From positions 186,001 to 250,000 of the forward strand of contig NZ_MDEN01000063.1 of assembly GCF_001705435.1 (NCBI RefSeq): a stretch of 64,000 nt of DNA. The letters run 5' to 3'. A program made the translations under genes and the position numbers. This document shows, piece after piece, positions 61,369 to 64,000 of this stretch (position 1 is its first letter; each line of letters begins with the position of its first letter). The notes under the pieces are model-generated. The model had not been told where the DNA came from. It did not search any database and saw only the letters and a list, made by a program, of their open reading frames with translations. Source of the stretch: Pseudomonas graminis (GTDB lineage Bacteria > Pseudomonadota > Gammaproteobacteria > Pseudomonadales > Pseudomonadaceae).

Positions 61369-61674
61369 ACGGATGAGCACAACCCTCGGTCCCTGCAGGT
61401 CGACAAATCCCATTATTTCGCCAATTAAGCGATGAGCCGCGACGTTTCCAATCCGGTGAATCGTTTTTCCTTGAGCAACTTGGCTCGTGCGCAGCCATTT
61501 GCGGGTGGCAGGCAGCTGTTTGCCTCACTTTGGGGCGCGGCGTATAAGGTGAATATCCCTGATTGCCGGATGGCGGACGGGGTACGGGAAACTTCTCCAC
61601 CTTCGTGGAATGGGTATTGATAGTCAGGCGAGCGGCTGAACGCATCAACCAGTCCTGCCTGTGGAGGATTGACG

Positions 61675-61935
61675 ATGATTGCCTGTACGCTTTCTAACCT
61701 GGAACTGCGCGGCATTATAGAAAGCGCGTTTCTGCCCCTGCGGTGTCACTGCACCGTATTGGAGGACCTTATGACGGTTGAAGTCATCGACCCCGCGACC
61801 GAGCACGTCGAACTGTTCGCTTCCAATATTGCCTTGGACTCACTCGATAACAGCCACGCCTTGTGCGCGCTGATCCGGGATCTTCAGGCCGAGCTCGCAA
61901 AGGCCAGGCATTACCCCCATGCCCTGGCGAGCTGA
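61675..61935 (+). CDS. DUF1652 family protein
   Basis: The product has 86 residues of a family characteristic of Pseudomonas. The typical text is LSNLELRGIIESAFLPLRCHC followed by TVEVIDPATE and a C-terminal helix (LCALIRDLQAELAKA). Function is unknown; the family is small and soluble. ATG 61675 has GGAGG seven bases upstream (a TTG at 61669 is closer but less likely). Confidence 0.85.
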   Translation: MIACTLSNLELRGIIESAFLPLRCHCTVLEDLMTVEVIDPATEHVELFASNIALDSLDNSHALCALIRDLQAELAKARHYPHALAS

Positions 61936-62021
61936 GCGCAGGGCTCTAGCAATAATCGCCGTTCGGCCTTATGTTGGTGAGCATCGGCCCTGAGAGGCCA
62001 GGCGGGATATTGAGGATTTGC

Positions 62022-62483
62022 ATGGCGCAGGCGCAACCCGAGATCGAGGCAGTACAAGAGCAGAGACCAGCGGCACCCTTGCGCCGTCGGCGCAAGGTCA
62101 TGATCGGCGTCGGCGGCCTGCTGGGCATTGTGGTGGTAGGCGCGGTGACGATCGTCACGATGCTGGAGCAGCTGGAAATGCGAAATGCCAGCTTCCGACC
62201 GCCCATGACTTCCCTGGAACGGCAACAGCTCCTGCCACCGGAGCCTGTGCTGGAAGTCAAACCTCAGGTGGAAGGCCTGCGCTACGGCGCCGCCATTTTG
62301 CCGGATCAGGCTGCGAGCGCCGATTCCGCCACGCCTGAACAGGCGTCGGCTTCAGCAGCGGCCCTGCTCTTTAGCGCGCCGTCTTCGCCCCTTGGCCCTG
62401 CAGCCCTCACGACACCTGATCCGCTGTCCAGCAAGCCAACGGGCATCGCTCAGGCGATCCACGTGCATAACAGCGCGCAGTAG
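62022..62483 (+). CDS. Single-pass membrane protein with Pro/Ala-rich tail
   Basis: The product has 153 residues. A basic segment (LRRRRKVM, about 21-28) is followed by one transmembrane helix (IGVGGLLGIVVVGAVTIVTML) and a long disordered Pro- and Ala-rich tail (about 60-150) that would be periplasmic. I do not recognise a family. TGAGGA lies about five bases before ATG 62022. The gene is convergent with the next one (12 nt between stops). Confidence 0.6.
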   Translation: MAQAQPEIEAVQEQRPAAPLRRRRKVMIGVGGLLGIVVVGAVTIVTMLEQLEMRNASFRPPMTSLERQQLLPPEPVLEVKPQVEGLRYGAAILPDQAASADSATPEQASASAAALLFSAPSSPLGPAALTTPDPLSSKPTGIAQAIHVHNSAQ

Positions 62484-62495
62484 GCCCCACCTTTC

Positions 62496-62810
62496 TCAAT
62501 GCATCCGGCGACGGTGCTCATTTTCGAATAGCAGTTTGAACTGCTCTTCGCCGTTGTCTTGAACCGCATAGTGCTCGCGAACAGGCCCTGCTTCGATGCG
62601 GCCATCCATTGCGACGCGGATGACGGCTGACTTGGGCAGATAGTCCGGCACGTCACCGATGATCGTCAGCTCGCGCAGGCGGTGGCCGTCGTGCTCTATG
62701 GTAGTAAGCCGCACTCGGCAGGTTGCCTGCATGGGGATAGGCCCAAACAGCGTGTCCCGCGAATAATCAATTTCGGCGATGCTGGACCGACGGGTTTTAT
62801 CAGCATTCAT
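62496..62810 (-). CDS. Hypothetical protein, 104 aa
   Basis: The product has 104 residues, soluble and mixed alpha/beta. It shows strands such as ATCRVRLTTIEHDGHRLREL and AVIRVAMDGRIEAGPVREHY, reminiscent of small beta-barrels, but I do not recognise a family. ATG 62810 is chosen (AGGTGA just upstream); a 62864 frame is longer but begins with an unconvincing Cys-containing stretch. Confidence 0.55.
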   Translation of the reverse strand: MNADKTRRSSIAEIDYSRDTLFGPIPMQATCRVRLTTIEHDGHRLRELTIIGDVPDYLPKSAVIRVAMDGRIEAGPVREHYAVQDNGEEQFKLLFENEHRRRMH

Positions 62811-63701
62811 AAGGTCACCTCTCTCTGTCCATTGGAAAGTGTTCAAGCATGACAATGGAGGCATGGCAGGCCGGAATAGTTCTCATCGCTGCTGACGATA
62901 GTTCTCCATTCATCCGATACGCCAGTGCGCGCCCGTGCGTTTCGGGAGAGTGATGGTAATTACCGGGGTCGATAATTCTGACGTCAATAAACACGACGGC
63001 ACTTAAACGGTTATAGGACAGTACAAGCGGAGCGTGACACTAAAAGCACGTCGCATGTTGCGAAGAAAGCCGCTTATATCCGTCAACGACATGAGATCTG
63101 AGATTAAATTGCGAAAGGCTCTTATTTTATAAATCCATGGGCGCCTGCCTGTGCGACGGAATAATGGCGTCACATTTAAAAAATCTATATAAAACAATGA
63201 CTTGTGTATTGAAATCGTCACGCAGGACGTTTTCTCGGAAAATTGACACTTCGCCGGTTATTTGCAACCATCACTTTACGTTTTCAAGTCTGATGATCTG
63301 CACTTAGTGCAAGCGTCGACACTTCTCTTTTCGGGATTAATCTTTTCAGACGCGCGACGAGTTGGCGGTAGCGTCCCTGGAGAAACCTTGAAAAGAGCAG
63401 CGTAAAGAATAGGCACCCGGGCAGGCTCGGAAAAGGCCCCGCCACCCGGCAAGCAGCGTGTCAGAGCCTGCGCCGATTGATCGACCGCGCATTGATCGTC
63501 CGACCTTCCAGAGCCGCAAACGTGACGCAAATCACCGCGGTTGTCATGCCTGCCGAGTGCAGTAGTTCAATAACAGCGCCTTTATTTTTCAACTTGAAAG
63601 TCCAGACATCGCCTCAGCGATAGCGGTTGAACGCGCACGCAAGTGCGGCGGTTTATAACGCACGTGGCGATACGGTAACGACCCAGCGTGGAGTGACAGT
63701 T
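62811..63701. other. AT-richer intergenic region of about 890 bp
   Basis: Two minus-strand frames (63003-63221, 63276-63530) have no ribosome site or family features. A TATAAC sequence at 63654-63659 is the best -10 candidate for the following gene. The base composition in 62940-63330 is clearly AT-richer than the surrounding genes, as in transferred DNA or long regulatory leaders. Confidence 0.5.
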
Positions 63702-64000
63702 ATGCAAGGAGATCATCTGGAAACCGTTTGCGGTTGCGTAGTAGGGGGTGCCGGACCTGCGGGAATGGGACTGCTTTTCAATGCATTGAAAAGTGGCGCC
63801 ATGCCAGAACTGGCCAAGGAAGGTTTAATCATCGTCGACGCGAGTCCCACGCCGGGCACGGGTCGTTTGGGCGATTACCGGATCACCGCCAACTCGGTGG
63901 GCGATGTGTTCCTGGATTGTCTGCGCGACCCGGCTCTGCGTGATGTATTCGAACCCCTCGAACATTCGCCCGCTTATTGGCGCATCCGTCGTCAGGCGCA
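63702..64000 (+). CDS. FAD/NAD-binding oxidoreductase-like protein (partial, runs off the window)
   Basis: The frame starts at ATG 63702 (GGAG eight bases upstream) and is open to the edge (99 residues). Near the start it has CVVGGAGPAGMGLLFNAL, a Rossmann GxGxxG dinucleotide-binding motif as in FAD-dependent monooxygenases and lysine/ornithine hydroxylase-like proteins. ASPTPGTGRLGDYRITANSV follows in the place of the acidic end of strand 2. The rest, and so the reaction, lies outside the window. A long AT-rich leader precedes it. Confidence 0.65.
   Translation, partial: MQGDHLETVCGCVVGGAGPAGMGLLFNALKSGAMPELAKEGLIIVDASPTPGTGRLGDYRITANSVGDVFLDCLRDPALRDVFEPLEHSPAYWRIRRQA

Noticed and set aside
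61432..61620. 62-codon plus-strand frame between GNAT and DUF1652 genes
   Set aside because: It has no ribosome site and no family pattern, and equally long frames exist on the other strand.
63003..63530. Two minus-strand frames of 72 and 84 codons in the AT-rich gap
   Set aside because: They lack ribosome sites, have irregular composition and match no family.

Overview
The window looks like a chromosomal segment of a Pseudomonas in the fluorescens/syringae/putida range. The evidence is the uniformly high-GC coding style, several small families that are characteristic of the genus (DUF3509, DUF1652, a DUF6388-like protein), two classes of Pseudomonas REP sequence (cores GGCTTCAGCC and GAGCTTGCTC), and an itaconate gene cluster in nearly the P. 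aeruginosa PA0877-PA0886 order. I see no transposase, integrase, prophage or CRISPR array.

Layout. 1-8500: end of a LuxR-type regulator, DUF3509, ankyrin and PLDc_N-type proteins, spermidine synthase, a HipB/HipA-like pair, an LTA-synthase-type membrane phosphotransferase, and an RraB-like protein. 8616-8736: a terminator with no gene in front of it, probably the 3' end of an unannotated small RNA. 8964-12193: a circularly permuted ATP-grasp / alpha-E / transglutaminase operon. 12457-12564: an unlisted 35-residue membrane peptide. 13051-16465: a thiolase plus a two-domain beta-oxidation enzyme. 16615-24104: amidotransferase, CorA-type channel, lysophosphatidate acyltransferase, crotonase, NCS1 permease and an XRE regulator. 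24575-24664: tRNA-Ser(GGA). 24830-38217: mostly transport and regulation (SDR, cysteine-hydrolase-like protein, SulP, two MFS carriers, ZapE-like ATPase, RarD-like carrier, PACE efflux pump with its LysR regulator, LysR plus DUF969/DUF979).

38476-43755 is a deoxyribose-utilisation cluster: PfkB kinase, FucP-type carrier, mutarotase-like protein, DeoR-type repressor and deoxyribose-phosphate aldolase. It matches Salmonella deoQKPX in gene content. A perfect 16-bp TGTTA-N6-TAACA palindrome lies before the kinase and a one-mismatch copy lies before the aldolase. 43923-46828 holds a hydrolase, an AraC regulator, a tandem 113-bp REP array and a cupin. 46980-48533 is AT-rich and carries a frameshifted adhesin remnant, an adhesin-like gene and two strong hairpins. 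48650-58474 is the itaconate cluster: LysR regulator, itaconyl-CoA hydratase, acyl-CoA dehydrogenase, MmgE/PrpD protein, CoA-transferase, citramalyl-CoA lyase and a TRAP transporter.

The most unusual non-coding signal is a dispersed element of about 290 bp present three times: 31462-31751 (+), 58500-58795 (+) and 59100-59390 (-). It folds into a series of short hairpins whose stems differ between copies by paired, compensatory changes while loops such as ATCCAT stay constant. In all three copies the element is followed by short A-rich tandem repeats and then a REP. The right end holds small membrane proteins, a GNAT acetyltransferase, DUF1652 and other short proteins, an AT-rich gap, and the start of a flavoprotein-like gene cut by the window edge.
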